Of a stretch of 64,000 nt of DNA, positions 1 through 12,553 are shown one piece after another (within the stretch, counting starts at the first letter, position 1; the number at the start of each line of letters is the position of its first letter). A program made the translations under genes and the position numbers. The DNA comes from Ichthyophthirius multifiliis (taxonomy: Eukaryota; Ciliophora; Oligohymenophorea; Hymenostomatida), in contig NW_004086063.1 in the NCBI RefSeq assembly GCF_000220395.1, positions 1 to 64,000 on the forward strand. Direction: 5' to 3'. Below the pieces are notes generated by a model. That model ran no database searches and was not told the origin of the DNA. It saw only the letters and a list, made by a program, of their open reading frames with translations.

Positions 1-909
1 TTATTTAAATATTCTTTTAATATATTACTAACATATTATATATAATTAATTTTTTTTTATTCTAAATTTAATTTATAATATTAGTATTTTTTTTTTTTTT
101 TTCTTAATAATTTTTAGATTATTTTTAGTTTTAATATATATTTTTTTTATTTTCTTTTTCTTTCTTCCAATTTTTAATAAATTTACTAATAATATCAATA
201 AATAAGTTTGAAATTTTCTCTTTTTTATAATTTTTTTTATTTTAGATTTTAAAAATATTTATTTAATAATAAATAATATAATATGAATAAATTATTTTTT
301 TTTATATAATTTAATAATTGAAATTATTTTTCTTTTACCAGATTTTATTTAATATTAAGCTTATAAAAAATCTTTGTTATGGATTGTATTTTAATTTAAT
401 ATTTATATAGATTATTTATTTTTATTATTTATCAATTTTAGATAATTTAAATATTATTATTATTTTTTTATACTAATCTTTGTTTTATAGTTATTACTTT
501 TTGCTTAATTATTCACTTCTTTTTATTCAATATAATTTATTTTTATTTATTAAATTATTTTCAAATTTCCTAACATTTCACTTGTTTATAACTTTTTCTT
601 TGGTATTTTTACTAATTTTTACTTGTTTATTTTATATTTTTTTATTCTTTTTAAACTTTCTACTTTTTTGTTTGATATTGAAGATAAACATTGATATTGA
701 AATTGTGTTTTGAATTCTTCTTTATATAGGTATAGATTAGAATATTTTCTTATTATTTCAAATTTAAAATGTTTTAATTATAAATCACTTATTAATAATT
801 TTAAAATTATTTTTTTATAATAACATTCATTTAAGTTAATTAATATATATATCTTTTTTTTATTATAATTTTACCTTAAAAATCAAATATTTTAATAAAA
901 AAAGCAAAG
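1..909. other. AT-rich intergenic DNA
   Basis: The stretch is almost pure A/T with poly-T runs. Short open frames occur because only TGA stops, but none shows a protein-like composition or family motif. No RNA gene or repeat array was seen. Confidence 0.6.
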
Positions 910-2290
910 ATGATCAATACCAAAAAAACAAAATTATATTAAAAACTTAAAAAAACACAAGTATAATTATAATTTAAAAAATAAAAATAAAAAATTTAGT
1001 TGAAGAAACTTCTACCTGCATAAAATATTTAATATTAATATTTACAGCAAGTATAGGCATAGGAGGATTTTATAATATGGGTTTTCAATCATATATAAAA
1101 AAGCAACTTACATAATAAATGAATATGTCATCATAATAATATTTATATTTAGTTTTAATAACTCCTCTTCCAAACATAATATTATCATTATTATCTCCAT
1201 TTTTAATTGAAAGAATAGGAATAAAGAAATCATTATTATATTTATGTTTATTAATGGTAATAGGATAATCATTATGTTTAGTATCAGTATATATTAAATA
1301 CTACAATTTATTACTAATAGGCAAGTCAATATTTATGATTGGATAAGAAATCGTATATGTCCCGTAAACATATATATTTTCAAAATGGTTTAAACAAAAA
1401 GGATTAACATTTGCATTTTCTACTGGTATTTTCGCTAATAAGATTGGAAATGCCTTTTCTGGAATTTTATATCCCTATTTATTTGATGTAAATCAAAGTT
1501 TGGTTCTTCCTTTTTTTGTAGGATGCTTAATTTGTGTATTTTCTTTTTTTGTGCTCTTTTGGTGGCTTTTCTTGATAAAACCTCTGATTTTTAGTAAGAA
1601 AATAATAAAAACAAAAGCTTATAAGAAACATTTGATAGCTTTAAATTCAAAAGCTATATTTTCTGGGTTTATAGTATTTAATCTTTATTAATCATTGGAG
1701 GATTTTTCTCTTTCAATAATTTCTTATAAACTATTCTTATTAAAAAGTTTAATTTCCATTAAACTACAGCAGGATAGATAATTTCTATACCTTTTTGGAT
1801 TTCTTTTATTTAACCTGTATTCGGATTAGTAACTGATTATATTGGTAAAAGAGTTTTTGGTTTGATTTTCGCAGGTTTATTAGGACTTTCTACAATGCTT
1901 GTGCTTTATTTTGGATAAGAAAGTTTGTTTTTGGTTGTTTTAGCTTTAATTATCTTTGGATTATATTTAACAACTGCTACTACTTATTTATATCCTACAA
2001 TTCCTTTATTATGTAATCATTATAATCATAATTCTGCTATAGCAATTAATTCATGTTTTAGAAATATTGGATTTTCCATGCTGTCTTTTGTAGGAGGTAT
2101 TATAATTGATTGGAAAGGAATATAAGATTTTTTAATATTGTATATTATAATTTAATCATGTGCCTTATTTTTTTGCTTTTTGATTTATTTACTTGATTTT
2201 TAAAAAGGAGGAAAGATAAACTCTAAAAATCCTTAAACTTTTGGAAAATATTATAATGATGATAAACTTATTGAGTCTATAGATAATTGA
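910..2290 (+). CDS. MFSD1-like major facilitator transporter (frame broken once)
   Basis: The translation is a multi-pass membrane protein of roughly 450 residues with about twelve hydrophobic segments. Diagnostic stretches are FYNMGFQ after the first segment, SPFLIERIGIKKS in the loop after the second, IFMIGQEIVYVPQTYIFSKW in the fourth-fifth region and PVFGLVTDYIGKR in the second half; the last three match the MFSD1-type lysosomal transporter branch of the MFS. The substrate cannot be told from sequence. The 5' end is unresolved: the ATG at 910 is one base out of frame with the body, which is clearly open from about 1017. A second shift lies near 1680-1690, between a segment ending GFIVFNL and one starting IIGGFFSFNN; one missing base restores the frame. 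The gene ends at TGA 2288-2290. It is either two assembly indels or a decaying gene; indels are likelier because both halves are well conserved. Confidence 0.75.
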
Positions 2291-2701
2291 GCATTTTTTT
2301 AATTGTTAATAATATATAAATAATTTAATAAAAATTGTTTGTTTTTATAAAATAATTAGTTCAAATATTTTAATATTTTTAAAGAAAAGATTTTATATAG
2401 TTAATAGTTTAGTATTTTATAAATTCGTATATTTTATTATAGTGTTTTTATATATATTTAATATAGATTTAATTTTTAAATAAAAAGATTTAAATTTTTT
2501 TTTCATTTATATGTATTATATAAGATAATTAAAATCTATGAATAGATGATTTAATAAAATGTAAATTTAATTTAATAAATAAAAAAAAAAAATTAAATAT
2601 AAAATGTAAAAAATTCATAAATCCAATTTTATTATGATTATATATAAAAAATAAACTAGAAAGGAAATTATAATAAAGGAATATCATAATATTTTAAAAA
2701 A
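2291..2701. other. AT-rich intergenic DNA
   Basis: No gene, repeat array or structured element was seen. Composition is A/T with short homopolymers. Confidence 0.5.
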
Positions 2702-3177
2702 ATGCTTATAAATAAAAAATATGACAATATATTAGGTGATTATTTATAAAATGAAATTAAATAAATATATAAATCATAAAAAGAAGAAATTAAAATTAAT
2801 AAAATTATTAATTTTTTAGAAAATAATAGTAAAAATTAAGATATATTAAATTAAATTATATTCGATTTTTAAAAAAAATTGAATAACCATCTAAAAGTAC
2901 AATATTTGCAATAAGATGTGCATATTAGTAATCAGGTTAACCAAAAATATTATACTTGTAAAAATTATTAAAGAATAAATCATTAAAAACATAAAGAACT
3001 GTTATTAAAGATAATTTAGTATATAATCTACCAATAGATAAAAATTAAAATAATAATTAATAAAAACTCTTTAGAATATAGTTAATTTTACAAAGATTTA
3101 TTTAAGCCATGCTTTAATGATTTTATAGATATTAATAGAAAATTATTTTTTGAAAAACATGAAAATAAAAATAATTA
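2702..3177 (+). CDS. Uncertain Lys/Asn/Gln-rich ORF without a stop
   Basis: An ATG at 2702 opens a frame starting MLINKKYDNILGDYLQNEIK that stays open for about 160 codons, with local helix-like segments (FLENNSKNQDILNQII) and an aromatic patch near the end (FYKDLFKPCFNDF). No family is recognised. No TGA ends it: the frame runs into extreme AT sequence and then into the next gene, so the 3' end given is only where coding character fades. It could be a real small gene with a missed intron or indel, or a chance frame. Confidence is low. Confidence 0.3.
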
Positions 3178-3468
3178 ATTAAAAATAAAAATAATATTTT
3201 ATTTATTAAATAATATATTAATTTAATTAATTAATTATTTATTTATTATTTTATTTATTTAATTTTATTTTATATTTATTATTTTTATATATTATTATTT
3301 TTTTTTTATTTAAAATTTATTAATAAAAATTAATTATTATTTAATTTTATATTTATAATATATAATTTAATATATATCTTTTTTAACTTTATTTATAAAA
3401 TAAAATATTTACACAAAAAATAAAATATATAAATTTTTTTATTTAAGATATTTTAAATAAAAATAAAA

Positions 3469-5223
3469 ATGTTATAAGTTAGTGTATGTTTTTTTTGTAA
3501 AATAGAAAACGATTAAGTAAACTATTATTCTAATCCTTGTAAAAATTGTGTACTAACTTCTAAAAAAGTATTTGTATGTATACCTTGTATGAAATAATTT
3601 AGATAGTAAAACTTTTAATGTCTTATTTGTTATAAAGAATAGCCTTAAAAAGTAGATGAATTATACAAATTATTTAACTAATATAAATTAGGATTTGATT
3701 TTTAAGCAGGTGTAATATTTTATAGTGTTTTATAAAACAATTCTTCAGAAATACCTGAGTTAGCTGATTTCCTACCAATGATATGCTTTGATTTGGAAGT
3801 TTAAAAAGAATCAAAATAATAATAAAGCAAAAATTCATACTTTAATATTTAAAATAAAATATAAAGAATAGAAATGGTTAAGCATTCAGAAAATGCTAAT
3901 TAAGAAAAAACACATTAACAAATTGTAAAAATTTTAATTATTTTATAATATAAATATTAAAATAAAACAGTTGTTTGATTATGCTTGGGGAGAAATTAGT
4001 TAAATAAGAGGTTAAAGTACTGTAAACATAAGTAATTCCCAGACTTTATTAACTGGAGGTTTTTATAGAGATTTAGATTATTTATAAGGGGAAGAATACA
4101 ATCTAAGAATAATAAAGCAAGGAGTAAATTAATTATCCACAAATAAAATTAATTACGAATAATATGATGAATTGGTAGAAGAAATTCGTTAAAATTATGA
4201 GGCTGATTTATAAAAAAAATACAATAATCCGGAATTCAGCCTTCCATATTTTTATCCATTCACTAACTAATGTTTTATAATATAATTATTTAAAGAAAGA
4301 AAAGTATAAGCTTTATGGGCATAATACTTTAAATTTCCACGTGCATATCATTCTTCAGTAGTTTGTAAAGACAAAATATTTATTTTAGGAGGAGTTTGTA
4401 ATGGAACATTTTATTCAAGTGTAGAAATGGCAGAAATAAAAAGAGACAAAGAAGGAAACGTCGTTTAAATTTCAGAATTTTAAGATATGTAACCAATGTA
4501 ATTTGCTAGAGCACATTTTTCTACTGTTTATTAGTCTAATTAAAATGCTATTTATGTTGCTGGTGGGTACTTTTGGTTTGGATAGTATTTAACTAAATTC
4601 AAAATTGAAAAATACTTAATTGATAGTAATATATGGTAGGATATTACTATTAATTACGGAAATATAAAAGAAACATAGCTTAATAAATTTTAAGGAGTTA
4701 CTATAGCATCTTGGGAAAATGATTTAATAATTTTTGGAGGAATTCAAAGTATATATTAAAATAATATTATATTTAGATAAATATTTTTTGTTATTTTTAT
4801 TAAAAAAAAGAAAAGAACGATTTATTGTTTGAATTTAAAAATAAAGATAAAAAAAAAGAAGGAGATCTTGGAAATTCTTATGCCTTTTTACTAAATTAAA
4901 ATAAATTACATGATAATGTTTTGGATTTGAGTATTATTTATGAAGAAATAATTGAATGTAATCTTCCAAAATATATGTTTACTAATTTAACTAATTAAGA
5001 AGATAATAGTTAGTTTGGCAAAAAAAAAGGTTAGTAATATAGATATTTATTTATAAGCTCTTTCATTTAAACTGAATTGGTATTTTAAGTAATTAGAATT
5101 AAAAAAAATGGACATAAAATAGAATTCAAAGATAGATTAAAATCTAGAGTTAATGTACCAGTAATATAAAGTGAAGAAATTCTAGAAAGCTTTGATGGAT
5201 TATCAATAAGTATGTTTTCTTGA
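3469..5223 (+). CDS. Kelch-repeat protein with N-terminal cysteine-rich zinc module
   Basis: Two introns (3925-3970 and 4749-4810) join three exons into a 548-residue protein ending at TGA 5221. Residues ~6-60 carry four CxxC pairs (CFFC, CKNC, CIPC, CLIC), the spacing of a treble-clef or zinc-ribbon module. From about residue 170 the protein has kelch-type blades: TLLTGGFYRDLDY, then DKIFILGGVCNGTFYSSVEM, then NAIYVAGGYFWFG followed by IWQDITINYG, then NDLIIFGGIQ. Kelch propellers bind partner proteins, and paired with a RING-like finger they often mark a ubiquitin-ligase adaptor, but the cysteine pattern is not a canonical C3HC4 RING, so ligase activity is not claimed. Both introns have GT/AG ends and preserve the frame exactly. 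The third exon (ENDLLFEF... to the stop) has no recognised domain. Confidence 0.8.
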
Positions 5224-5860
5224 GAAATAAAAAAAAATATTTATAAAAATAAATAAATATATATATATATATATATAAATATTTTAATTTTAATTATTAA
5301 TTATATAATTTTTAAATTTATTTTATATATTTAAGATAATAATAAATTAAAAATTAATATAATAAATTTATAAAAAACTATATTTAATTTTTAACATTAT
5401 ATAGAAAAAAAAAATATATAAAATTAATACTATAAAAAAAAAAAATTTAATAATTATATAAATTAAAAAATAAATATTAATATATATATAAATTTATATT
5501 TATATTTATATTTATATTTATATTTATATTTATATTTATATTTATTTTTAACTTTACGCATTATTATATATTGCATGTTTTTTTAATTTTTTTTTTTTAT
5601 ATAATATGATAAAATATATTTATTTTTTTCATATTACTATAAAATAACTGAAATAATTTTTCTATTTAATTTCTATTTCTTTCAAGATATATCTGATTCA
5701 CTCCTTTTTTTTTTTGTATTACATTTTATTAATTATATTGATATATTTAATTAATTTTTTATTTTTTAAATATTTTTAAAATATAAAAGGAAAAAATAAA
5801 TAAAGAAAAATCATAGATAAAAATTTCATAAAAAAAATTAAACAAATCTTATCTTAAATT
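5224..5860. other. AT-rich spacer with a TTTATA array
   Basis: Apart from the hexamer array at 5493-5545 the spacer holds only A/T low-complexity sequence. It presumably contains the kelch gene 3' end and the promoter of the next gene, but no defined site is visible. Confidence 0.5.
5493..5545. repeat. (TTTATA)n tandem repeat, about nine units
   Basis: Perfect head-to-tail TTTATA units fill about 53 bp between the kelch gene and the TFIIB-like gene. It is a simple microsatellite with no sign of coding. Confidence 0.9.
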
Positions 5861-7872
5861 ATGTATAACCAACCATTTTAAAATATTAGCCAATAATATT
5901 AAAATAATTTCTTATAATAACCTAATTAATTAATTTAAAATAATTTTTAACATAATTTATTTTTCTAAATGGCTGTAAACAATTAATTCGAAAATAATAT
6001 TGAAAAATGCAGAAAACAAATAATAAAAGGTTATCTTCATATAAAAAATAGTTAAAATATTTATTCTGATTCTAATACTGATTAGGTTTCAAAAGATAAT
6101 TTTTAAATCAATAATTAAATTTTTAGAGCTGCAAGTAATGACAAAATGAATATTATAAATAATATGTAAAAAAATTAAAATATTAGTCTAATATAGAAGC
6201 CAGTATATAAAGAAAGTTAAAGTATAGAAATAATATAATAATATTAGTTATTATAGAGTTAAATAAATTAATATATTCCAATTAAAGAGAATTAAAGATA
6301 ATAATTATTAAATAATAAAATAAACTATTAATAATAACAATAAAAGTTATAATAATAATAATTATCAAAATAGGTATCAATATAAAATATTGGTAATTCA
6401 ATTATCATGGAATAAAAATATTTAAATGAATTAAATTCATAAATTAGTCAACTTAAATAATAATAATAATATTTACAAAATTAACCTTAATAAAATTAAT
6501 AAAAACTTCTCAAAATTTAATAAATAATCAATTTATTATAAGACTAATATTAAAAAGGCATTATCAAACTATGCTAAAAATAAGAACTTGAAAAAATTCA
6601 ACTTAAAATACAAAACCAATAATAATTTAGCAACGATGTTTTTTCTTTAAATAATCAAAAAAATCAATTTATTAGAAATAATGTTTAGAAAGCTTTCTAA
6701 AAATAACCTTCAGCTTCTTTTAATATTAATTCTTAATAGAATATAGTTGAAAATGAAATAATACAATAATAAGAAAGAACTCAAAAAAATTTTAAAATAC
6801 AAAGTCCTGAAGAATAATAACCAGGGCAAACAAATTTAAAAAGTTTAAAAGTTTAAGAACAAAAATAAACAATAATACCCTAACTATCTATTAAAGAAGA
6901 ATTTTCTTTTGACTAATGCTTTAATTAAGATTTTTTTTAAAACTAATAATAATAATAAACAAACTAAGCGCAATAGATATCAATAAATCTAAACTAAATC
7001 ATTAAAAAACCTAATTTTAAACATGAAAATGAACAAAAAAACAACATAAGAGTAATAGAAGAAGAATATTAATAAGAAATAAGCAACAAATAAATCGAAG
7101 AAAATGATAAAAATAAATTATAACAATTTTAAACAGAAGAAGAAGAAATAAACAATAAAAAAACGAAGAATTTTTAGAATCCTTAACGAAACCCCAAATA
7201 ACCATAATAGATAAATCTATAAAACCTAAATTAGAAAAATTAGAAGAATAAGTAGAAAGAATATTCGATAAGTTAAAATTTGCATGCTCAAAGATAAAGC
7301 CTATTGCTTTTTAACTATGTAAGAAAATAATTTGCGAAAAAAGTAATAATCAACTTTTAAAATCTAAGCCTTATTAATTCATTGCTGCCGCTTTAATTAT
7401 TCATGCTTCTAGATTAGTTGCAAATCCTATCACAGTTAAAAATGTTGCTAAAGAAACTTAAATTAAAGAAAAATAAATCAGCAAGGTTTTTTTATATCTT
7501 AAGTAAAATATTGAAGGCTTTAATAATAAAATGCCTAATCCTGAAGTTTTCATTAAAGTTATTTGCTAAAAAATGGATCTTGAGCCCAAAATATATGATA
7601 CAGCTATATATCTTAATCAAAAAGCTATAGAAAAGAATATAATTAATGGATAACATGCTGCAACTATAGCAGCAAGTATTGTTAAATTGGCTGCTTCTTT
7701 ATATGATGTGGAATTACCTGTTAAATAAATTTGTGAAACTTCTAATGTATGCTAAATTTCTTTAAGATCACTTTATAGATAAATATATCCTTAAAGATTT
7801 AAACTTATAGAAGAAAATAATAAATTATGTAATGATATTAATAAAATTAAAAAAAACAATATTTAGTAATGA
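5861..7872 (+). CDS. TFIIB-family cyclin-fold protein with long Gln-rich N-terminus
   Basis: The start ATG at 5861 (MYNQPFQNISQQYQ) opens a protein of about 670 residues. The first ~430 residues are Gln/Asn-rich with several Q runs and no globular domain. The C-terminal ~240 residues contain the two cyclin-like folds of TFIIB/BRF factors: FIAAALIIHASRLVANP in the first and TIAASIVKLAASLYDVELPV followed by QICETSNVCQISLRSLYRQI in the second, matching the TFIIB signature of alanine-rich helices and a final Y-R-x-I/L-Y-P. TFIIB-type proteins bridge promoter DNA/TBP and RNA polymerase. The zinc ribbon that normally starts TFIIB is not visible. The frame shifts once in the A7 run at 7157-7163; one missing A joins the two halves. 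It is single-exon otherwise and ends TAG TAA TGA, where only TGA stops. Confidence 0.75.
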
Positions 7873-8453
7873 TTTAATTTATTTTATATATTATTACTTA
7901 ATTGATATATATATCAATATATATTTATATACATTAAAATACAAATTTTATTTAAATATGTTTTTGATTCTATTTTATTTTTTTTGTTTTACAGCTATTA
8001 ATTATATAAATATTTTATGATTTTTTAAATTCTACTTGAAAATTTATCAAGATTATTAATTTGTTTTATATATTTATTGATTTTCTTAATTTTTCATATA
8101 TCATTTTTTTTAATAAAGAATTTCATAACATAATTTTAATTTTTTTATTTATTTATTTAATATAATATTTTTAAATATGTGATAGTAAATGATAATGATA
8201 TTATTTTAATTAAATTTTCAATATAATATTTAATTTTTTTGTTTATGTATTATTCTTAAAATCTCAATTTAAAAAAAAAAAGGGAAAACAATAAATTAAT
8301 AGCAATTGACAATATTTTTTAATTAAGTTTTTAAAAAGAATGAGTAAAAATAAAAATAAGTATATTAATATTATTACTTATATTTATTCTATAAAAAAAA
8401 AAATTTCATATATAAAAATAAATATATAAGATGTCATAAAAAAATATATGTTT
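7873..8453. other. AT-rich convergent spacer
   Basis: This lies between the tail-to-tail TFIIB-like and TMBIM genes. Nothing but A/T low-complexity sequence was seen. Confidence 0.5.
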
Positions 8454-9323
8454 TCATCTTGAAGCTTATAGTATTTTGAGTAATTCCAAAAATATCATAA
8501 TTATATCGATATATAACATCATAGCTCCAACGACATAATCATCAACCGAAAGTTCATATTTTTTTCCACCAGCAATAAGTTAAGTGTCATAAATTAAATA
8601 AATCGAATATAATATAACACTCAAAGCACAATAAATAATATAAATAGTTTTTTGATGACTAAATGTAGCGAAAAATCCGAAAATAATCAACACAATAAAA
8701 AAGCAAAATATAAATCCACCCATCATTGTGAAGTCAGTTTTTGTATAAAATGCATAAGCAGTTAAAGCTAAACTTACTCCTAAAGTCATTACAGCGGCAA
8801 TAAGTACAAGATTTTATCCATTATTTTAGCTTCCTAAAATAGAACATGTACAACTAACCATATATGACATAGCAAGGGTGAACAAAATTAAACAAATATA
8901 ATTTTAAGGAACTTATCTTGCAACTTTTTTATAACAAAAAATTGCATACTCAGTAATTATCATGATTCCCATACACATATAAAATAACCACATATTATTT
9001 TATTAAAATTTTAAAAAGGCTTTACTCTTTATTGTTAATATAGTCATTAGTACTGTTAATAATAACTAAGAAAACATTATTAAATATACTTTACGTATAA
9101 ATCCCATCCTACTATTTCCTAATAATCCTTAAGTCAATTTATCATCATATTAATTTTCAAGATCGTATTCTTACTGAGGATTTGATACGTAATTATTGTA
9201 TTGATTATTTTGCTAATTATTATATATAATTTGTTATTATTGTTAATTTTAAGGTTAAGGAGGATATTAATAATTTTAAGGTTAAGGAGGATATTAATAA
9301 TTTTAATTTTTATAATCTGCCAT
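8454..9323 (-). CDS. Bax inhibitor-1 / Lifeguard (TMBIM) family membrane protein
   Basis: A single uninterrupted exon encodes 289 residues. The N-terminal ~70 residues are Pro/Gln/Tyr-rich and include two tandem copies of NYQYPPQPQ, the proline-rich cytosolic leader typical of Lifeguard proteins. After SRMGFIRKVYLIM come about seven hydrophobic segments, including LVLIAAVMTLGVSLALTAYA and FTMMGGFIFCFFIVLII, then the family's C-terminal IYDTQLIAGGKKYELSVDDY and ALMLYIDIIMIFLELLKIL-like segment. The aspartates in IYDTQL and YIDIIM correspond to the pH-sensing/Ca2+-leak pair conserved in BI-1/TMBIM proteins, which sit in ER/Golgi membranes and modulate calcium and stress signalling. Start and stop are unambiguous. 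Confidence 0.92.
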
Positions 9324-9779
9324 TTGATTTTTTTATTTATTAATTATTATTTTAATTTATATAATTAATATTACTATTAATTTTCTATTATTAATTTATG
9401 AATAAATAAATATATTTAATTACTTAATTCTTTTTTACTCTTTGTTTTTTTTTGTTTTTTTTGTATCTTTTCAAATAATTTTATTATATATCTGATCAGA
9501 TATTCATAAATATAGTTTAAATTTAATTAAATGAAGAAAATTAATTTTAAATTAAATAAAATTATAAATAATTTTATCTAATTATATAAATATTTATAAT
9601 AATTTATAAATTAAAAATAATAAATTATAATTAAAAATAAAATTTTCAAACAGAAACATAATAAATAAAAAAAAAAAAATATTTTGATTTAATATAATTA
9701 ATAATTATACATCAATATTTATTATCTCAAAGGAATAATTTAACCAAAATATTATTTATATCTTAAACTAAAATTTTCT
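9324..9779. other. AT-rich spacer
   Basis: No gene or structured element was seen between the TMBIM start and the SAPS gene stop. Confidence 0.5.
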
Positions 9780-12166
9780 TCAAGAGTTTTAAAATCCAAA
9801 AGTCGCAAAAATATCATTATCATTTTCTTATTATACTTCATTAGAACTTTGCTTAGAGAAATTCCAAATATCTTCATTTTCACATTATTATTAATCATTA
9901 TTATCTATTTAACTATTATTTTAATCTATTAATAATAATATTTTTTAACATAAATACTTATACTTATATTATAAAAAAAAAATACTATTAAAGAACGATT
10001 CAATATCATAATTAAAATCTTAATTATTATTTTAATGATTTTCATTATTACCAATTTCTTCTTTAATATCGTCAATATTTTTGCTTTCAGTACTTTATTC
10101 TAGTATCTTATGTTAGCCTATATCCGTATTATTATTTTTATTAGTTTTTTCTAAATATTCAGACTTAAATTTATCCCAAATTTAATCTTAAAAAAAAATA
10201 TAAAAAAAAAAAAAAAATGAAAAAAATGAAAAAACTTTAATCCAAAAATTAATAAATTATATTTTCTTATTCATTATCTTAAATACAATTAGCAATTTTA
10301 GTCAAATGTCCTAAATTACCCTTTCTATATCCTCCATGTTTACAAAAAATATTTTCAGATTACAATGTTTAACCCATTTTTTCTAAAAAGCCAATTAAAT
10401 TGGCTTTTTCGAATAAATTATTTTACAAAACTTCACATTTTATACTTTCAGTTAATATTTTTTCAACCAAGCTATGTAACATATTATTCCATTCATATTC
10501 TTCGAAAAACTTCAAAGCCAATTCAAAAAAGTTTGTTTTCGATATTTCTTCTACAATGGAATTATGCTTCAATTTTATACATTAAAGCATAAGTTCGAAA
10601 ATCTTAATTCTTATTTTTCCAAAAGGCTTTACTTTTTGTAAATATGCAGTATCTAAAAATTCTTTTACTTCATATTTTTATAAATATTATATTATTTTAT
10701 TTATTCCATTGCTAAAACAAATTACACTTCTATCAAAATCAATATCATATTCTTTTAATTAAGCTTCTTCATTTGGAAGAGTTCTTCTTCCCTTTTATTA
10801 AATAAATAAATATATATATAAATTAATTTAAAGAAAAATACTAAGATAATATAAAATAAAGCAATCATATTAGTTAAAATAAGTAAACTATGGTAAACTT
10901 TATCTTCAGAACAAGGTGAAGTAAAACAATCAAGTAAAGATTTAATATATTATTCGCTTGTAATATGTTCTAAAATAATTTTACCATCTTAAATAAATGT
11001 ATATTAATTGCAAATTTCATTAATAATATGTAAGCAATTTGTAGCTACTTCCAAATTGCTATTTTCATTAATTATTTACTCAAAAAGCTTGTCTAAAAGT
11101 TTTAATTTTATTTATGTGAATTCATCACTTTATTACATATGTCCTATTGCTTTATATAATATTTCAGACATAGATCTACTATGCATTTATTCACATATGG
11201 AATATAAAATATCATTATTTTCAAATAAATATAGAAAAATCTATTTTAAATAAAAAAATTAATTTTATTTATTTATATATGGTTTATTTATTATACTTCG
11301 CTTTCTCTATTGTGATTTTTTAAAATTTATTATAATTAATTGAAAATTCGAGCTACATATCCTGCTAAAGTAATATTAACTTTAGTTTCCTTATTTTATA
11401 CAAAACTCATTAATAATCCAAAAAGATATTTACTATCTTTAGGAATTTGTTTGTATTTTTATATGTATTTCTTTTATTATTCAACATGAACTTTTCTTTG
11501 TTTTTCATATTCTGTTAATATCTCGTTCATTATTTCTTCTGCTTTTTTTACTATTTCTTCATTTATGTGATCAGTTTCTTATTTTGCTTATTGTTCTATA
11601 TTAATTTTTATTTCTGGAAATATATCCATATCATCTGAATCATATTCATTTTCATTTTCATTTTCCTCTTCTTATTCTATTTTATCATCTTCTTTACTAT
11701 TATTTTTTGGATTTACTCCTTCTAAAATATCTAAAAACTCTTCTTCATATAGTTCAGAATCATTTTCATTTGCATTACTATCAAAAAATTGATGCATAAC
11801 TATTTCTGAAGGACAAGAAAGGATTTCACAAGACATAAAAGGATACCTTTTTTTTATAATACTAAAAATATATAATTTTTTTTTTACGTATATTTCCTTT
11901 CTTTGCTTTCATATTCAAAAGGTTCTTCTATTACATATTTTACCATATAACGAAAATCATCATTATTTAATCTTTTATTATTTTAAAATAGAAAAAAAAA
12001 AATTATACTTTTTTATCAAAAGTGGATTTTATCCTTTAAATTCTGTTATAATTGTTTCTTATTCTAATAAAGTTTCTATTGACAAATAAGGATCTTAAAA
12101 CAATTTATCAAATTCATTATTTTCAACGTTTAAAACTTTAAAAATGTCATCCCTTTTTTTTTGATA
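9780..12166 (-). CDS. SAPS-domain protein phosphatase 6 regulatory subunit
   Basis: Six exons join in one frame using introns 11972-12008, 11847-11887, 11241-11296, 10792-10898 and 10187-10235; a further frame-neutral intron at 9926-9985 is likely because it removes an odd hydrophobic stretch. The ~680-700-residue product follows the SAPS family in order: FDKLFQDPYLSIETLLEQE near the N-terminus, YPFMSCEILSC, LFGLLMSFVQ, LAGYVARIFNQ, YLFENNDILYSICEQ, the GKIRIKIFELM helix, EYEWNNMLHSLVE and the highly conserved RKGNLGHLTKIANCI, then IWDKFKSEYLE. SAPS proteins are scaffolds of the PP6 phosphatase (Sit4 in yeast). An acidic insertion (EEENENENEYDSDDMD) interrupts the domain. The initiator ATG was not found: the frame is open above 12166 into an A9 run, so a short first exon may be missing. 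Confidence 0.88.
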
Positions 12167-12553
12167 GTTATTTAAATTATTTGTTAATATTATTTGAATT
12201 AAAAATAAATAATTAAATATTTTTTAGGATATTTTTCAATCAAGAATAAATAGTAAATATTGTCGTACAATATGTTTCAATATTTATTAAAATTTTAAAA
12301 CATAGATTTTTATATAATATAATATTTTTTTACATTTTTATTCTTTCTATTTATTATCAATATTTTTTTATTTTTTTAAATTTAAGCTTTATAAACGAAA
12401 ACAATATTTATTTTTATTCAAAAATATAAAATATTATAAATAAAATTAATATATTTATTTATTTTATAAAGTGATTTATGGATATATAAATTAATAAGTA
12501 AATATACAATATTAACATAAAAATGTATGTTATAATTTTTTTTTATTTTTTTT
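12167..12553. other. AT-rich spacer
   Basis: This may hide the first exon of the SAPS gene. Otherwise nothing was seen beyond A/T low-complexity sequence. Confidence 0.4.

Noticed and set aside
480-713. Standard-code ORF of 77 codons, Phe/Leu-rich
   Set aside because: Composition is that of T-rich noise; no homology-like motif, and flanks are equally open in other frames.
1925-2125. Separate small membrane protein of 66 codons
   Set aside because: It is the second half of the MFS transporter, cut off by reading TAA as stop.
7157-7163. Programmed -1 frameshift site in the TFIIB-like gene
   Set aside because: The A7 run is slippery-looking, but the in-frame heptamer begins with T and no downstream structure is evident; the same kind of slip in unrelated genes favours assembly error.
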